A stretch of DNA of 64,000 nucleotides from assembly GCF_006540305.1 (NCBI RefSeq), contig NZ_BJOR01000001.1, positions 4,712,001 to 4,776,000 on the forward strand, written 5' to 3'. The translations under genes were made by a program, and so were the position numbers. The stretch comes from Streptomyces sp. 6-11-2 (lineage in GTDB: Bacteria; Actinomycetota; Actinomycetes; Streptomycetales; Streptomycetaceae). This document shows positions 44,401-53,150 of the stretch, piece after piece (the stretch's first letter is position 1; the number at the start of each line of letters is the position of its first letter). The notes below the pieces were generated by a model. It was given only the letters and a program-made list of their open reading frames with translations. It was not told where the DNA came from and ran no database searches.

Positions 44401-45838
44401 CAGCGGTGGTTCGCTGGTGATCGACCGGACCGAGGCGATGGTCGTCATCGACGTCAACACCGGCAAGTTCACCGGCCAGGGCGGCAACCTGGAGGAGACG
44501 GTCACCAGGAACAACCTGGAGGCGGCCGAGGAGATCGTGCGCCAGCTGCGGCTGCGCGACCTCGGCGGCATCATCGTGATCGACTTCATCGACATGGTCC
44601 TGGAGTCCAACCGCGACCTGGTGCTGCGCCGTCTGCTGGAGTGCCTGGGCCGCGACCGTACGAAGCACCAGGTGGCCGAGGTGACCTCGCTGGGTCTGGT
44701 GCAGATGACCCGCAAGCGGGTGGGCCAGGGACTGCTGGAGTCCTTCTCCGAGACCTGCGTGCACTGCAACGGCCGCGGTGTCATCGTCCACCTGGAGCAG
44801 CCGAGCGTTGGCGGTGGCGGCGGGAGCAAGCGCCGCAAGCGCGCCCGCGCCGGTGCCGAGCAGCCGCACGAGCACGAGGCCGTGGCCGCCGAGGTGGTCG
44901 CCCCAACCGCCGAGGAGGAGGCGGAGACCGAGGCGGAGGCCGCCGAGCCCATCGTGCTGCCCGCGCTGGAGATGGCCCCGGACGAGGAGCTGTACAGCAG
45001 CGTCGCCGAGGCGGAGGCCGCGGCGAGTCGTGGCCGTACGCGGCGCCGCGCGAGCCGGCGGGCGTCCGCGCCCGCGGGCGCGCCGAAGGCCCACGCCGAC
45101 GGTGGCACCCCGGCTCCCACGACCCAGGACGTCACGGCGGCCGCCGAGGCCGCGCGCCCGGCGCGCCCGGAGCCGGCGGAACAGGCTCAGGCCGAGCCCG
45201 TGGCCGTCGAGGCCCCGGCCGTTCCGGCGCCCGTGGCCGAGGCCCCGGTCGAGGAGGCCGCCCCCAAGGGCCGTACGCGTCGTCGCGCGACCCGCAAGGT
45301 GTCGGCTCCGGCCGGTTCCCCGGCGGGTGCCGAGGAGACCGTGGTGACGGTGTCCGAGGCCGCGCCGGCGGCGGCAGCCGAGCCGCAGGACGTCGCGGTC
45401 GAAGCGGCTCCGGTTCCGGCGGAGCAGCCGGAGGCCCCCGCCGAGTCCGCCGCCCCGGCCCGTCCGCGCCGCCGCGCCGTGCGCAAGGCCACCGCGCCGA
45501 CGGCGTCCGAGGACACGGCCGTCGTGGTCGTCCCGTCGGCCCCGGCGGAGGAGGCCGAATCGGCCGCCGCGGCGGAGGAGCCCGCCGAGGAGGCCGCCTC
45601 GGAGGCGACTCCCGCGAAGAAGGCGGCGGCCCGCAAGACGGCCAAGAAGGCGACGGCGAAGAAGGCCGCCACCAAGAAGACCGCGGCCAAGAAGACGGCC
45701 GTGAAGAAGGCCACGGCCAAGAAGGCGGCGAAGACGACGACCGCCAAGAAGACCGCGGCCAAGAAGGCGACGGCCAAGAAGACCGCGGCGGCGGCCCAGC
45801 AGGCGCCGTCCTCGGTCGGCTCGTCGGTGGAGGAGTGA
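41465..45838 (+). CDS. rne: Ribonuclease E/G family protein with long disordered arms
   Basis: A 1457-residue endoribonuclease. The catalytic core is in the middle: an S1 domain (about 700-780, [20 protein letters not shown]), the metal-binding Asp residues in [12 protein letters not shown] (about 990) and IVIDFIDM (about 1036), and a zinc-link CVHCNGRG (about 1098). The N-terminal about 650 residues are Ala/Glu/Pro-rich and carry repeated Arg-rich motifs of the type [15 protein letters not shown]. The C-terminus has three more such motifs and ends in a histone-like [13 protein letters not shown] tail. The arms probably bind RNA and degradosome partners. The ATG at 41465 follows GGGAGA. It is the last backbone gene in the window. 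Confidence 0.93.
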   Translation: MLEPTEPIEGSEELNTPSDTLPPRRRRRAASRPAGPPAAASSEAAAEITAPAVPAAASAELAEQVEEQEIPGAEAVTGEATEEAAEAAALVEAAAEAAPARRTRRRVSVPAGTPTTAQGEAAAETVVPAAAVAETPATGSGAVETSAGSVEAGEAAAPRRTRRRATRSVSAPTASAETVETLVPATPAESAERQESAEAVAEPAAEAPAPAARTRRRATRRVSTPAGAPAPAEASEVPAVNAAPEATAPEPAAEATTAEPEVAAQAVEDAAPRRARRRATRRVSEPAASSEPAVSPESAAESVSEAPAAEEATAPEPAAEVVEDAAPRRARRRATRRVSEPAAQTTGVTETPAARSAEAPGEDQVPAAVASAASAADESQAPKAPAAEAGAEETGTRRSRRRVVRRAATGFSEPAAESAAGDGESSRRPARPAVAVFQAPVFTEPMFQTPERAAAAAAAEAAEVEELPEEQPEQPEQAEQGGSRRRRRRRGSGGEEPETRVAGSADESAEDETEEEAAESAEEAAEGEDGEEAGSRRRRRRGGRRRRRGESAEAGGDEYAEESDELAAEQAAQDAEDTAEQLDEDDEDEAEAAESAEEDEGRQGGGGSSSSRRRRRRRRRAGDSGTDNEPSADDPERTVVKVREPRKAAEPSDEVQSIKGSTRLEAKKQRRREGREQGRRRVPIITEAEFLARREAVERVMAVRQHGDRTQIGVLEDGVLVEHYVNKEQSTSYVGNVYLGKVQNVLPSMEAAFIDIGKGRNAVLYAGEVNFEALGMANGPRRIESALKSGQSVLVQVTKDPIGHKGARLTSQVSLPGRYLVYVPEGSMTGISRKLPDTERARLKTILKKIVPEDAGVIVRTAAEGASEDELRRDVERLQAQWEDIQKKAKNGGGSSAPSLLYGEPDMTVRVVRDIFNEDFSKVIVSGDEAWQTIHGYVSHVAPDLAPRLQRWTSEVDVFATYRIDEQLAKALDRKVWLPSGGSLVIDRTEAMVVIDVNTGKFTGQGGNLEETVTRNNLEAAEEIVRQLRLRDLGGIIVIDFIDMVLESNRDLVLRRLLECLGRDRTKHQVAEVTSLGLVQMTRKRVGQGLLESFSETCVHCNGRGVIVHLEQPSVGGGGGSKRRKRARAGAEQPHEHEAVAAEVVAPTAEEEAETEAEAAEPIVLPALEMAPDEELYSSVAEAEAAASRGRTRRRASRRASAPAGAPKAHADGGTPAPTTQDVTAAAEAARPARPEPAEQAQAEPVAVEAPAVPAPVAEAPVEEAAPKGRTRRRATRKVSAPAGSPAGAEETVVTVSEAAPAAAAEPQDVAVEAAPVPAEQPEAPAESAAPARPRRRAVRKATAPTASEDTAVVVVPSAPAEEAESAAAAEEPAEEAASEATPAKKAAARKTAKKATAKKAATKKTAAKKTAVKKATAKKAAKTTTAKKTAAKKATAKKTAAAAQQAPSSVGSSVEE
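42263..42493 (+). repeat. 66-bp direct repeat inside rne
   Basis: Bases 42263-42328 and 42428-42493 are identical except for one base, 165 bases (55 codons) apart. They encode an Arg-rich motif and its acidic approach, evidence of recent in-frame duplication in the N-terminal arm. Confidence 0.8.
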
Positions 45839-45897
45839 CGAGGGCCTACGCGTATTGATCACGAGCCTTGTTGATGCCGATCGGGCTTGATCATGGC

Positions 45898-45950
45898 GAA
45901 GACCTCCGGCGTGGTGGAGTTCTCTAGGACTTCACCACACGGAGGTCTTC
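45898..45950 (+). repeat. Inverted repeat at the left end of the IS481 remnant
   Basis: An 11-bp stem (45898-45908 and 45940-45950) plus inner pairing GTGGTG/CACCAC. It lies directly before the transposase start and may be the element's left end; it could also terminate rne. Confidence 0.6.
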
Positions 45951-46250
45951 GTGCTCCACCGTAATGCCCGGCTGACCGTTCCCAGCAGACGGCTACTCAT
46001 CGAGCGTGTACAGGGCCGTATCCCCGACGGCGTCGCAACAAGCTCGCGCCTACCGGCCGCAGACCAACGGCAAGGTCGAACGCCACAACTGCGCCCTGCT
46101 CGACGAGTGGGCCTATCTGCGGCCCTGCACCACCAACGACGAACGCACCGCAGCCCGGCAACTGACGTGGCGTCTGCAATCGGTTGCCGGCCTTCGGCCG
46201 CCGATGACGATCCGTCGGACGCTCCTCCAAGCCGGACCAACGACTGCCTG
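45951..46250 (+). pseudogene. IS481-family transposase remnant, internally deleted
   Basis: The first about 20 codons from GTG at 45951 read LHRNARLTVPSRRLLIERV, the start of IS481-type transposases. After a large deletion and a change of frame, bases 46045-46160 read RAYRPQTNGKVERHNCALLDEWAYLRP, the conserved DDE-domain end of the same family. About 200 residues in between are lost. It cannot be active. It marks the border between rne and the accessory region. Confidence 0.8.
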
Positions 46251-46887
46251 AAACGAAAACCGTACTGTGCCTGTCGACCAGGACAGTCACGTCCGGTAGG
46301 TCGGCGGTGGTCAGCCCGCGGCGCTCAGCGTGATCAGCCTGCAGAATCCGGAGCCAGGGTTTACCTGCAGGCGTCTTCGCCGGAAGTGGCAGCACCACTG
46401 CCACCGAGGTAGTGCGGTTCAGCTCAAGCCTCCGCTGCAAACGCTACAAACCGAGCCCGGTCGTGCCACTTTACAAGTGAAGTGACAACGAGTCAGGGAG
46501 CTTTGGAGCCACGTACGTGGATGGCCTGTTCGGTGACTGCGACCTTATCGACGACCCCGGGGTCTTCAACGCCAAGTTACGCGAGTAGGAGAACTATTAG
46601 ACCGAACCAGAAGACCGCGACACATCAGTGCGCGTTTGGTCAAGAGGCTAAATTCGTCAATCGTGTGGCACTTTTAAGACAATCGTTGAACGTGCCCCTA
46701 ATTTCGCACGTACGTCTGATTAAGATCGGCGGTTGAAGCGGCAGGGAGATGGCTCTTTGTGCGGAAACCAGCATCCCGAGTGCCATGCCGCTGCTCCGCG
46801 GCGCGGTTGCACCACCACGGCAGTGCCATGGCGCTGCCATGGTATGCGCTTACGCCGAGTGGAGCATGACTACCGAGAGGGGATCCG
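46251..46887. other. Degraded region after the IS remnant
   Basis: No intact gene. It holds the UDP-sugar dehydrogenase fragment at 46261-46347 and a short frame at about 46478-46587 ending ...DGLFGDCDLIDDPGVFNAK that looks like a cut-off gene end I cannot name. The 46600-46740 part is AT-rich and should include the promoter of the small secreted gene. Confidence 0.5.
46261..46347 (-). pseudogene. Fragment of a UDP-sugar 6-dehydrogenase C-terminus
   Basis: The minus strand reads ILQADHAERRGLTTADLPDV then TVLVD, which matches the C-terminus of the intact dehydrogenase at 50432-51715 (ILQADHAEYRELSATDLPDV, RVLVD) at about 20 of 29 positions. No other part of the gene is left. It is a relic of a second, oppositely oriented sugar locus. 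Confidence 0.7.
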
Positions 46888-47349
46888 ATGAAGGCGAAAA
46901 TTTTTGGTGCCTGTGTGGCAGTTTCGGCAGCCGTTCTTACCTGCCTTGCTACTTCGACTCCAGCATCAGCGTTCCCGTACTGGCAGGAGGTGAGCACAAG
47001 CTCAACCTGGAGTTGCTCGCCCTACAAGACTCACCGCCTGTCTCTTAATATCAATTTTAAGACGTGCATCGTGCGTAACGCCAAGAATGATGCGCAGGCC
47101 GTGCTTGTCGTGCAGAACAGCGGCACCAAGGCCGCCGTTATTCGCGGTGTCGTTCATCACTACAACACAGGTGGCACATACGCCGGGAACTGGGACTTTT
47201 CATGCTTGGAATCGACGCTCAATCCCGGCTTCACGCGCGGTTGCTTCGGCACAACCTACTCCGGTACGCGTGACATCTCCGCGACTTCCGAATTGTGGAT
47301 GAACGGCTATGATGCGGGTAATCTCAGCACAGACTCATGGCACGGGTAA
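46888..47349 (+). CDS. Small secreted protein of unknown function
   Basis: A 153-residue protein from ATG at 46888 with GAGAGGGGA upstream. The N-terminus MKAKIFGACVAVSAAVLTCL followed by ATSTPASA is a Sec signal peptide, cleaved before FPYWQEV. The mature chain has four cysteines (about 43, 59, 106 and 119), many aromatic and Asn residues, and a pattern of beta strands. No family is recognised. Its GC content is lower than that of the neighbours and it lies among insertion-sequence relics, so it was probably acquired. A hairpin follows at 47374-47416. Confidence 0.72.
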   Translation: MKAKIFGACVAVSAAVLTCLATSTPASAFPYWQEVSTSSTWSCSPYKTHRLSLNINFKTCIVRNAKNDAQAVLVVQNSGTKAAVIRGVVHHYNTGGTYAGNWDFSCLESTLNPGFTRGCFGTTYSGTRDISATSELWMNGYDAGNLSTDSWHG

Positions 47350-47373
47350 TTCTTGTCTGACAGGGCGTACCAC

Positions 47374-47416
47374 GAGGCGGCTACGTCACCACAAGAGCTG
47401 GTGAGGCAGCCGCCTC
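47374..47416 (+). terminator. Terminator after the second small secreted protein
   Basis: A 9-bp outer stem (47374-47382 and 47408-47416) with further inner pairing (CACCAC/CTGGTG). Confidence 0.55.
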
Positions 47417-47747
47417 CTTCCCCATGCTGGATGCCGCTCTCATCGACGGCCCGCTGACCTCGGACCAGGTTGAACGGCCCGCGCATCCCGAACGGCACCG
47501 CGTCACCTTCGAGGCGAACATCAGCGAGCCGGTACCCCAAGGGCGCCGAGCAGGTCGGCGTGGCCCGTCTGTAGGGGCCGGTGCAGATGGGCCGCCTGCC
47601 CCGGGCCGCATCCTGGGGCGCGGCCGTCGCCCTGGTACGGATTCCTCCCCGGCGCGTACGCGAGCCGCGAGGTTGCCGGGATGCTGGAGGAGCTGCGCCA
47701 CCGGCCGGCGAGGGCTCGGGCGGTGGCGCTCGTGTGCCCGCGGCGGC

Positions 47748-47846
47748 CGCATGAACGGCTGGAAGACCCTGCACGGCTGACGCCTGAAGGGCGACGGCGT
47801 CCACCACGCCGTGCTCGGCATCGCCCGTCTGTACAACCTGGCGCCT
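47748..47846 (+). pseudogene. Probable IS5-family transposase C-terminal relic
   Basis: One frame reads RMNGWKTLHG, stop, RLKGDGVHHAVLGIARLYNLA. The second part resembles the ending KGDGVHHAxLGIARLHNLA of IS5-type transposases. An in-frame TGA at 47778 and the absence of the rest show it is dead. The family call rests on this short match. Confidence 0.55.
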
Positions 47847-48218
47847 CCGGTGCCGCGCCGCCGCTGCCCGCGCGAGCGCACCCGGCCCGCTCGGACCCCG
47901 GTCGAACGCCCGAGGTTACGGAGGGGTGGCGGACAGGGGAACGCACGTGCGCCTTTTGATAGCCTGAACGGCGGTATCGGCCGCTGCCGAGACGTACACC
48001 CAGGCGTTTGCCGAGGACCACAGCCGACGAGCACGCCGGACGTCCCGCTCGCGGCTGACTCTCCCTCAGAGCACCCCGTCGGCGGGGGATTCGGCGGAGA
48101 CCTGTACGCCGTCCCGTAGCACCGGTGATCCACGGGAAGCGGACGAACGTGCCACGGCGGCCACCTCCCGGCTCAGGTATGTCGTGCGGCGACAAGGCCG
48201 TTGAAGAGGAGGACGCCG

Positions 48219-49334
48219 ATGGCGGACGCCCTGGAGTCCATCCCGGCTGCTCGGCCGGTGATCGGCGATGAGGAGATCGAGGCCGCGGTGCGCGTGCTGC
48301 GCAGCGGCAGGGTCGTGCAGGGGCCCGAGGTGGCCGCCTTCGAGTCGGAGTTCTCCGAGTTGGTCGACGGGCGCCACTGCGTCGCCGTCAACTCCGGGAC
48401 CTCCGCGCTCCAGCTGACCCTGATGGCCCTCGGTATCGGCCCGGGCGACGAGGTGATCGTGCCCTCGTTCTCCTTCGCCGCTTCCGCCAACGCCGTCCGC
48501 CTGGTCGGCGCCGACGTCGTCTTCGCCGACATCGAACCCGGCAGCTTCTGCCTCGATCCCGACGCGGTCGAGGCGGCCGTCACCTCGCGCACCGCCGCCG
48601 TCATGCCGGTCCACCTGTACGGGCACCCGGCGGCCATGGACCGGCTTCTGCCGATCGCCGAGAAGCACGGCCTCGCCGTCGTCGAGGACGCCTGTCAGGC
48701 CCACGCGGCGCAGCTGAACGGCACTCCGGTCGGCGCGTTCGGCACCGCCGGAACGTTCAGCTTCTACCCGACGAAGAACATGCACGCCCTGGAGGGCGGC
48801 ATGATCACCACCGCCGACCCCCAGGTGGCGCGCACCCTCAGGCTGCTGCGCAACCAGGGCATGGAGCAGCGCTACGCCAACGAGATCGTCGGCGCCAACA
48901 TGCGGATGACGGACGTCGCCGCGGCCATCGGGCGGGTGCAGCTCGGGCGGCTCGCCGAGTGGACGGACCGCCGCCGCGCCAACGCCGCCCACCTTGACGA
49001 GCACATCAGCGCGCTGGTGACGCCGCCGGTCGCCGAGGGTGCGCGGCACGTCTACCACCAGTACACCGTGCGGGTGCCCGAGGGCATGGACCGGGACGCG
49101 GTGCAGGAGCGGCTCACGGCCGCCGGAGTGGGCAACGCCGTCTACTACCCGACCCCCATCCACCGGCTCACGCCGTACCGGGAGCCGGACCGCAAGGCCG
49201 GCCGGACCTGGGACCTGCCGCAGACCGACCGGGCCGCCGCCCAGGTCGTGTCGCTGCCGGTCCACCCGTCGCTGACCGACGCCGACCTCGTGCGCATCGC
49301 CGACGCCGTGAACACCCTGGGAGACACACTGTGA
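48219..49334 (+). CDS. DegT/DnrJ/EryC1/StrS-family sugar aminotransferase (WbpE-like)
   Basis: A 371-residue PLP-dependent transaminase acting on nucleotide-linked keto-sugars. The Schiff-base lysine is Lys186 in SFYPTKNMHALEGG; the conserved start PVIGDEEIEAAVRVLRSGRV and the cofactor motif AVNSGTSALQL are present. The ATG at 48219 has GAGGAGG upstream. The next gene, an oxidoreductase, overlaps its stop by four bases (GTGA). With that oxidoreductase it fits the pair WbpB-WbpE that makes a 3-amino group on a UDP-N-acetylhexosamine uronic acid. Confidence 0.92.
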   Translation: MADALESIPAARPVIGDEEIEAAVRVLRSGRVVQGPEVAAFESEFSELVDGRHCVAVNSGTSALQLTLMALGIGPGDEVIVPSFSFAASANAVRLVGADVVFADIEPGSFCLDPDAVEAAVTSRTAAVMPVHLYGHPAAMDRLLPIAEKHGLAVVEDACQAHAAQLNGTPVGAFGTAGTFSFYPTKNMHALEGGMITTADPQVARTLRLLRNQGMEQRYANEIVGANMRMTDVAAAIGRVQLGRLAEWTDRRRANAAHLDEHISALVTPPVAEGARHVYHQYTVRVPEGMDRDAVQERLTAAGVGNAVYYPTPIHRLTPYREPDRKAGRTWDLPQTDRAAAQVVSLPVHPSLTDADLVRIADAVNTLGDTL

Positions 49335-50356
49335 GTGAGGCGAAGCTGCGGGCCGGTCTCGTCGGCCTGGGGTCCATGGGCCGCCACCACTGCCGGATCC
49401 TGTCCGAACTCGACGGCGTGGAACTGGTCGCCGTCGTCGACCCGATGGGCGACAAGTTCGGCGTCTCGCGGGGCGTGCCGGTCCTGGAGTCCGTCGAGCA
49501 GCTCGTCGCGCTGGGCGTCGACTACACCGTGGTGGCCTGCCCGACCGCGCTCCACGAGGAGGTCGGCCTGCAGCTCGCCGAGGCCGGGGTGCACGCGCTG
49601 GTCGAGAAGCCGGTGGCCGACACCGTCGAGGGCGCGCGGCGCCTGGTCGAGGCGTTCGAGGCCCGCGGCCTGGTGGCCGGCGTCGGCCACATCGAGCGCT
49701 ACAACCCGGCGCTGCAGAGCCTGCGGGCCCGCCTGGAGGCGGGTGAGCTGGGCGAGGTGTTCCAGGTCGTGACCCGCCGGCAGGGGCCGTTCCCGCACCG
49801 CATAGCCGACGTGGGCGTGGTCAAGGACCTGGCGACCCACGACATCGACCTGACCGCCTGGGTCACCGGCAAGCCCTACGTGTCGGTCTCCGCGCACACC
49901 GTCTCCAAGAGCGGCCGCCCGCACGAGGACATGGTCGCCGCCGTCGGGCAGCTGGCCGACGGCACCATGGTCAACCACCTCGTCAACTGGCTGAGTCCGC
50001 TCAAGGAACGGTTCACCTCGGTCACCGGCGAGCGCGGCTGCTTCATCGCCGACACCCTCACCGCGGACCTGACCTTCCACTCCAACGCGGCCGTCGCGAC
50101 CGAGTGGGAGGCCCTGCAGGCGTTCCGTGGCGTCGCCGAGGGCGACATGATCCGCTACGCGATCCCCAAGCGGGAGCCGCTCCTCGTCGAGCACGAGTTC
50201 TTCCGGGACGCCGTGCTCGGCCGCTCGCACGAGATCTCGACGCTCCGCCAGGGCCTGCGGACGGTCGAGGTGGCCGCCGCGGTGCTCGAATCCGCCGCCA
50301 CCGGTGACACCGTGCGGCTGGACACGGCCGACGACGCCGTGCCGTCCGGGGCCTGA
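49331..50356 (+). CDS. Gfo/Idh/MocA-family oxidoreductase (WbpB-like)
   Basis: A 341-residue NAD(P)-dependent dehydrogenase. The Rossmann motif is VGLGSMGRHHCRI (about 10-22), and VEKPVA (about 96-101) holds the conserved Lys. The C-terminal alpha/beta domain contains KDLATHDIDL, which carries the usual catalytic His. In WbpB/WlbA this type oxidises C3 of UDP-GlcNAc-uronate before transamination. It is translationally coupled to the aminotransferase upstream and is followed by the UDP-sugar 6-dehydrogenase. The exact substrate is inferred from context. Confidence 0.9.
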   Translation: MSEAKLRAGLVGLGSMGRHHCRILSELDGVELVAVVDPMGDKFGVSRGVPVLESVEQLVALGVDYTVVACPTALHEEVGLQLAEAGVHALVEKPVADTVEGARRLVEAFEARGLVAGVGHIERYNPALQSLRARLEAGELGEVFQVVTRRQGPFPHRIADVGVVKDLATHDIDLTAWVTGKPYVSVSAHTVSKSGRPHEDMVAAVGQLADGTMVNHLVNWLSPLKERFTSVTGERGCFIADTLTADLTFHSNAAVATEWEALQAFRGVAEGDMIRYAIPKREPLLVEHEFFRDAVLGRSHEISTLRQGLRTVEVAAAVLESAATGDTVRLDTADDAVPSGA

Positions 50357-50431
50357 CGCTCGGCCCATCGCTTCCCGCCGGGTCCCGTGTCCCGGTCCCG
50401 CAGACCGCCCCGAGAAAGAGGCACCCCGTCC

Positions 50432-51715
50432 ATGAACATCTGCGTAGTCGCCCTCGGGAAGATCGGCCTGCCGCTCGCCGTGCAGTTCGCCTCCAAGGGC
50501 CACCGGGTGATCGGCGCCGACGTCAACGAGAAGGTCGTCGACCTGGTCAACGCCGGTACCGAGCCCTTCCCCGGCGAGCACGACCTCGACGTCCGGCTCA
50601 AGCGGGCCGTCGACGACGGGCTGCTGTCCGCCACCACCGACACCGCCGACGCGGTGGCCCGGTCCGAGGCCGTCGTCGTGGTCGTGCCGCTGTTCGTGGA
50701 CGCCGAGGGCGTGCCGGACTTCGGCTGGATGGACGCGGCGACCAAGGCCATCGCACAGGGGCTGAAGCCGGGCACCCTGGTGTCGTACGAGACCACGCTC
50801 CCCGTCGGCACGACCCGCGACCGCTGGGCGCCGATGCTCGCCGAGGGCTCGGGGCTGACCGCGGGCGAGGACTTCCACCTGGTGTTCTCCCCGGAACGGG
50901 TCCTCACCGGCCGGGTCTTCGCCGACCTGCGGCGCTACCCGAAGCTGGTCGGCGGCATCGACGAGGCGTCGACCCGGCGCGGCGTGGACTTCTACCAGCA
51001 GGTCCTCGACTTCGACGAGCGCGACGACCTGCCGCGGCCCAACGGCGTGTGGGACCTGGGCACCTCGGAGGCGTCCGAGATGGCCAAGCTCGCCGAGACC
51101 ACCTACCGGGACGTCAACATCGGCCTGGCCAACCAGTTCGCGCGCTTCGCCGACACCGCGGGCATCGACGTCAAGAAGGTCATCGAGGCCTGCAACAGCC
51201 AGCCTTACAGCCACATCCACCAGCCGGGCATCGCCGTCGGCGGCCACTGCATCCCGATCTACCCGCGGATGTACCTGTGGAACGACCCGCAGGCCACCGT
51301 GGTGCGCGCCGCCCGCGAGGCCAACGCGGCCATGCCGGCGTACGCCGTCGACCTCCTCGCGGCCGCCTACGGCGATCTGACCGGCGTGAACGTCCTCGTG
51401 CTGGGCGCCGCCTACCGGGGCGGTGTCAAGGAGACCGCGTTCTCGGGCGTCTACGGCACGGTGGAGGCGCTGCGCGAGCGCGGCGCGGTGCCCTGCGTCT
51501 CCGACCCGATGTACACCGCCGAGGAGCTGACCGCGTACGGCCTGCCCCCGCACGAGGGCCAGACCGTGACCGCCGCCATCCTCCAGGCCGACCACGCCGA
51601 GTACCGCGAGCTGTCGGCAACCGACCTGCCGGACGTACGCGTCCTGGTCGACGGCCGCCGCACCACCGACCCGGCCCGCTGGGAGGGCGTGCGCCGGGTG
51701 GTCATCGGCGGCTGA
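50432..51715 (+). CDS. UDP-sugar 6-dehydrogenase (UDP-GlcNAc/ManNAc type)
   Basis: A 427-residue enzyme that oxidises C6 of a UDP-N-acetylhexosamine to the uronic acid with two NAD. The N-terminal Rossmann motif is VALGKIGLPLAVQFASKGH. The catalytic Cys273 is in GIAVGGHCIPIYP, and the substrate-binding Lys/Asn region is EMAKLAETTYRDVNIGLANQ. The GGHCIP pattern is of the WecC/WbpA type rather than the UDP-glucose type. It supplies the uronate on which the oxidoreductase and aminotransferase can act. A decayed fragment of a related gene lies at 46261-46347. Confidence 0.92.
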   Translation: MNICVVALGKIGLPLAVQFASKGHRVIGADVNEKVVDLVNAGTEPFPGEHDLDVRLKRAVDDGLLSATTDTADAVARSEAVVVVVPLFVDAEGVPDFGWMDAATKAIAQGLKPGTLVSYETTLPVGTTRDRWAPMLAEGSGLTAGEDFHLVFSPERVLTGRVFADLRRYPKLVGGIDEASTRRGVDFYQQVLDFDERDDLPRPNGVWDLGTSEASEMAKLAETTYRDVNIGLANQFARFADTAGIDVKKVIEACNSQPYSHIHQPGIAVGGHCIPIYPRMYLWNDPQATVVRAAREANAAMPAYAVDLLAAAYGDLTGVNVLVLGAAYRGGVKETAFSGVYGTVEALRERGAVPCVSDPMYTAEELTAYGLPPHEGQTVTAAILQADHAEYRELSATDLPDVRVLVDGRRTTDPARWEGVRRVVIGG

Positions 51716-51773
51716 CCAGCAAGCGGCTCGGTCGCCCGCCCAACGGCCCACTCATCCAGCTGAGGAAGCTCTC

Positions 51774-53150
51774 TTGTCAACCGCTGAACCAAGACCCGAG
51801 GCGGGCGACCGCCCGCACCTGCTGTACTTCGCGATCGGTTTCCCGCCCGCGGCCAAGAGCTGCGTTTTCCGCATGCGGGAGACCGCCAACCAGTTCGTGT
51901 CGCTGGGGTGGCGGGTCACCGTCGTCACCATTGAGGACGAAGGCTGGCTGGGTGACTGCGGCATCGACCCGACCCTCTCCGCGTCCGTCGACCCCCGGAT
52001 CGACATCGTGAAGCTGCCGCTGTCCCGGGACGACCTGGAGACCGACCTGCGCCGGTTCTCGCGGGAACGGGCCATCGACCCGAAGCTGTGGCACAGGACC
52101 ATGCGCGAGCGGGCGTCCGAGGTCTTCCCCGACCCAGTCTTCGGCGGCTGGCGGTACGACCTGGAGGAGGCCGCGCTGCGCATCCACCGGGAGAACCCCG
52201 TGACGCTCTCCCTGGCCAGCTGCGTCCCGTACGTCCAACTGGCCCCCGTGCGACGCCTGTACGAGGACTGCGGCGTGCCCTACGCCGTGGACTTCCGCGA
52301 CGGCTGGTCCATCGACGTGGTGGACGACGTCGAGGCGTTCCCCAGGGATTCCGAGGCGGCGAAGTGGGAAGAGCGGGCCATCGCCGACGCGGTGTCCTTC
52401 TGGTGCGTCAACGACCCCATCGCGGAGCATTACCGCAACCGCTACCCCGAACACCGCTCACGCGTCCACGTCGTCCGCAACGGCTACGACGCCGACAGCG
52501 TGGACCTGCCGGCCCGGCAGCGGTCCGCCGACGAGCCGCTCGTCTTCGGCCACCTGGGAACAGTCAGCTTCTCGGTCCGGCTGCTGGAGAAGGTCCTTGA
52601 GGCCTGGAACGCCGCGCGCGCCCGCGATCCGCTCGTCGCCTCGGCCACGCTGGAGGTACGCGGACACATCGGTTACGGAGCCAACCGCGGCGCCAACCAG
52701 CACATGGAGCTGCTGCGCGGGGCCGCCGACGACGGAGTCGTGGTCGGCGGCCCCGTGCCCAAGGCGGAGGTGTCCCAGGTCTACGGCGGCTGGGACGCAC
52801 TGCTGCTCGTCATCCTGGGCGGCCGGCACATGACCTCCGGCAAGGTCTACGAGTACATGAGCACCGGCCTTCCGATCGTGTCCATGCACGAACGGGAGCA
52901 CGACGCGTCCCACCTCCTGGACGGTCACCCCCTGTGGACCGGTGCGCACGGTCTCGACGTCGAGAAGCTGACGGATTCGTTCTGCCGCGCCGCCCACCTG
53001 GCGGTCTCGGCCACCGACGAGCAGCGCCGGGCGGCACGCGCGCACGGTGCGGCCTATGAGCGCGGGACGCTCATGCGGCCCGCGGTGCGGGCCCTGACCG
53101 AACTGGTCACGGGAGCGGTCCCCGAGATCAAGGAGAAGGTGGAATCGTGA
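51774..53150 (+). CDS. Glycosyltransferase, family 4-like (TTG start)
   Basis: A 458-residue cytosolic GT-B enzyme. The N-terminal domain starts HLLYFAIGFPPAAKSCVFRM; the C-terminal donor domain includes FGHLGTVSFSVRLLEKV and the conserved late segment SGKVYEYMSTGLPIVSMHE (about 361-380). The TTG at 51774 is chosen because GAGGAAG is seven bases upstream. The last codon overlaps the next gene (GTGA), so the two glycosyltransferases are coupled. The acceptor is unknown; it probably adds the diacetamido sugar or a neighbour to a surface glycan. Confidence 0.85.
   Translation: MSTAEPRPEAGDRPHLLYFAIGFPPAAKSCVFRMRETANQFVSLGWRVTVVTIEDEGWLGDCGIDPTLSASVDPRIDIVKLPLSRDDLETDLRRFSRERAIDPKLWHRTMRERASEVFPDPVFGGWRYDLEEAALRIHRENPVTLSLASCVPYVQLAPVRRLYEDCGVPYAVDFRDGWSIDVVDDVEAFPRDSEAAKWEERAIADAVSFWCVNDPIAEHYRNRYPEHRSRVHVVRNGYDADSVDLPARQRSADEPLVFGHLGTVSFSVRLLEKVLEAWNAARARDPLVASATLEVRGHIGYGANRGANQHMELLRGAADDGVVVGGPVPKAEVSQVYGGWDALLLVILGGRHMTSGKVYEYMSTGLPIVSMHEREHDASHLLDGHPLWTGAHGLDVEKLTDSFCRAAHLAVSATDEQRRAARAHGAAYERGTLMRPAVRALTELVTGAVPEIKEKVES

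Larger units (their letters stand above)
47350..48218. other. Gene-free region with insertion-sequence relics
   Basis: About 870 bases without an intact gene. It includes a terminator hairpin (47374-47416), the probable IS5-type relic at 47748-47846 and, from about 47930, the likely promoter region of the sugar cluster. Confidence 0.5.

Noticed and set aside
41393-45862. Very long minus-strand open frame opposite rne
   Set aside because: Its Leu/Gly/Arg-rich sequence is what the complement of a GC-rich Ala/Glu gene gives. The + strand has the RNase E motifs.
46482-46736. Possible 84-codon gene between the IS relic and the secreted protein
   Set aside because: It has no ribosome-binding site and no family pattern; another frame in the same place looks like a cut-off gene end.
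47424-48133. Open frames on both strands in the region before the sugar cluster
   Set aside because: They are Arg/Pro-rich without any motif and several overlap one another; only the short IS5-like match was kept.
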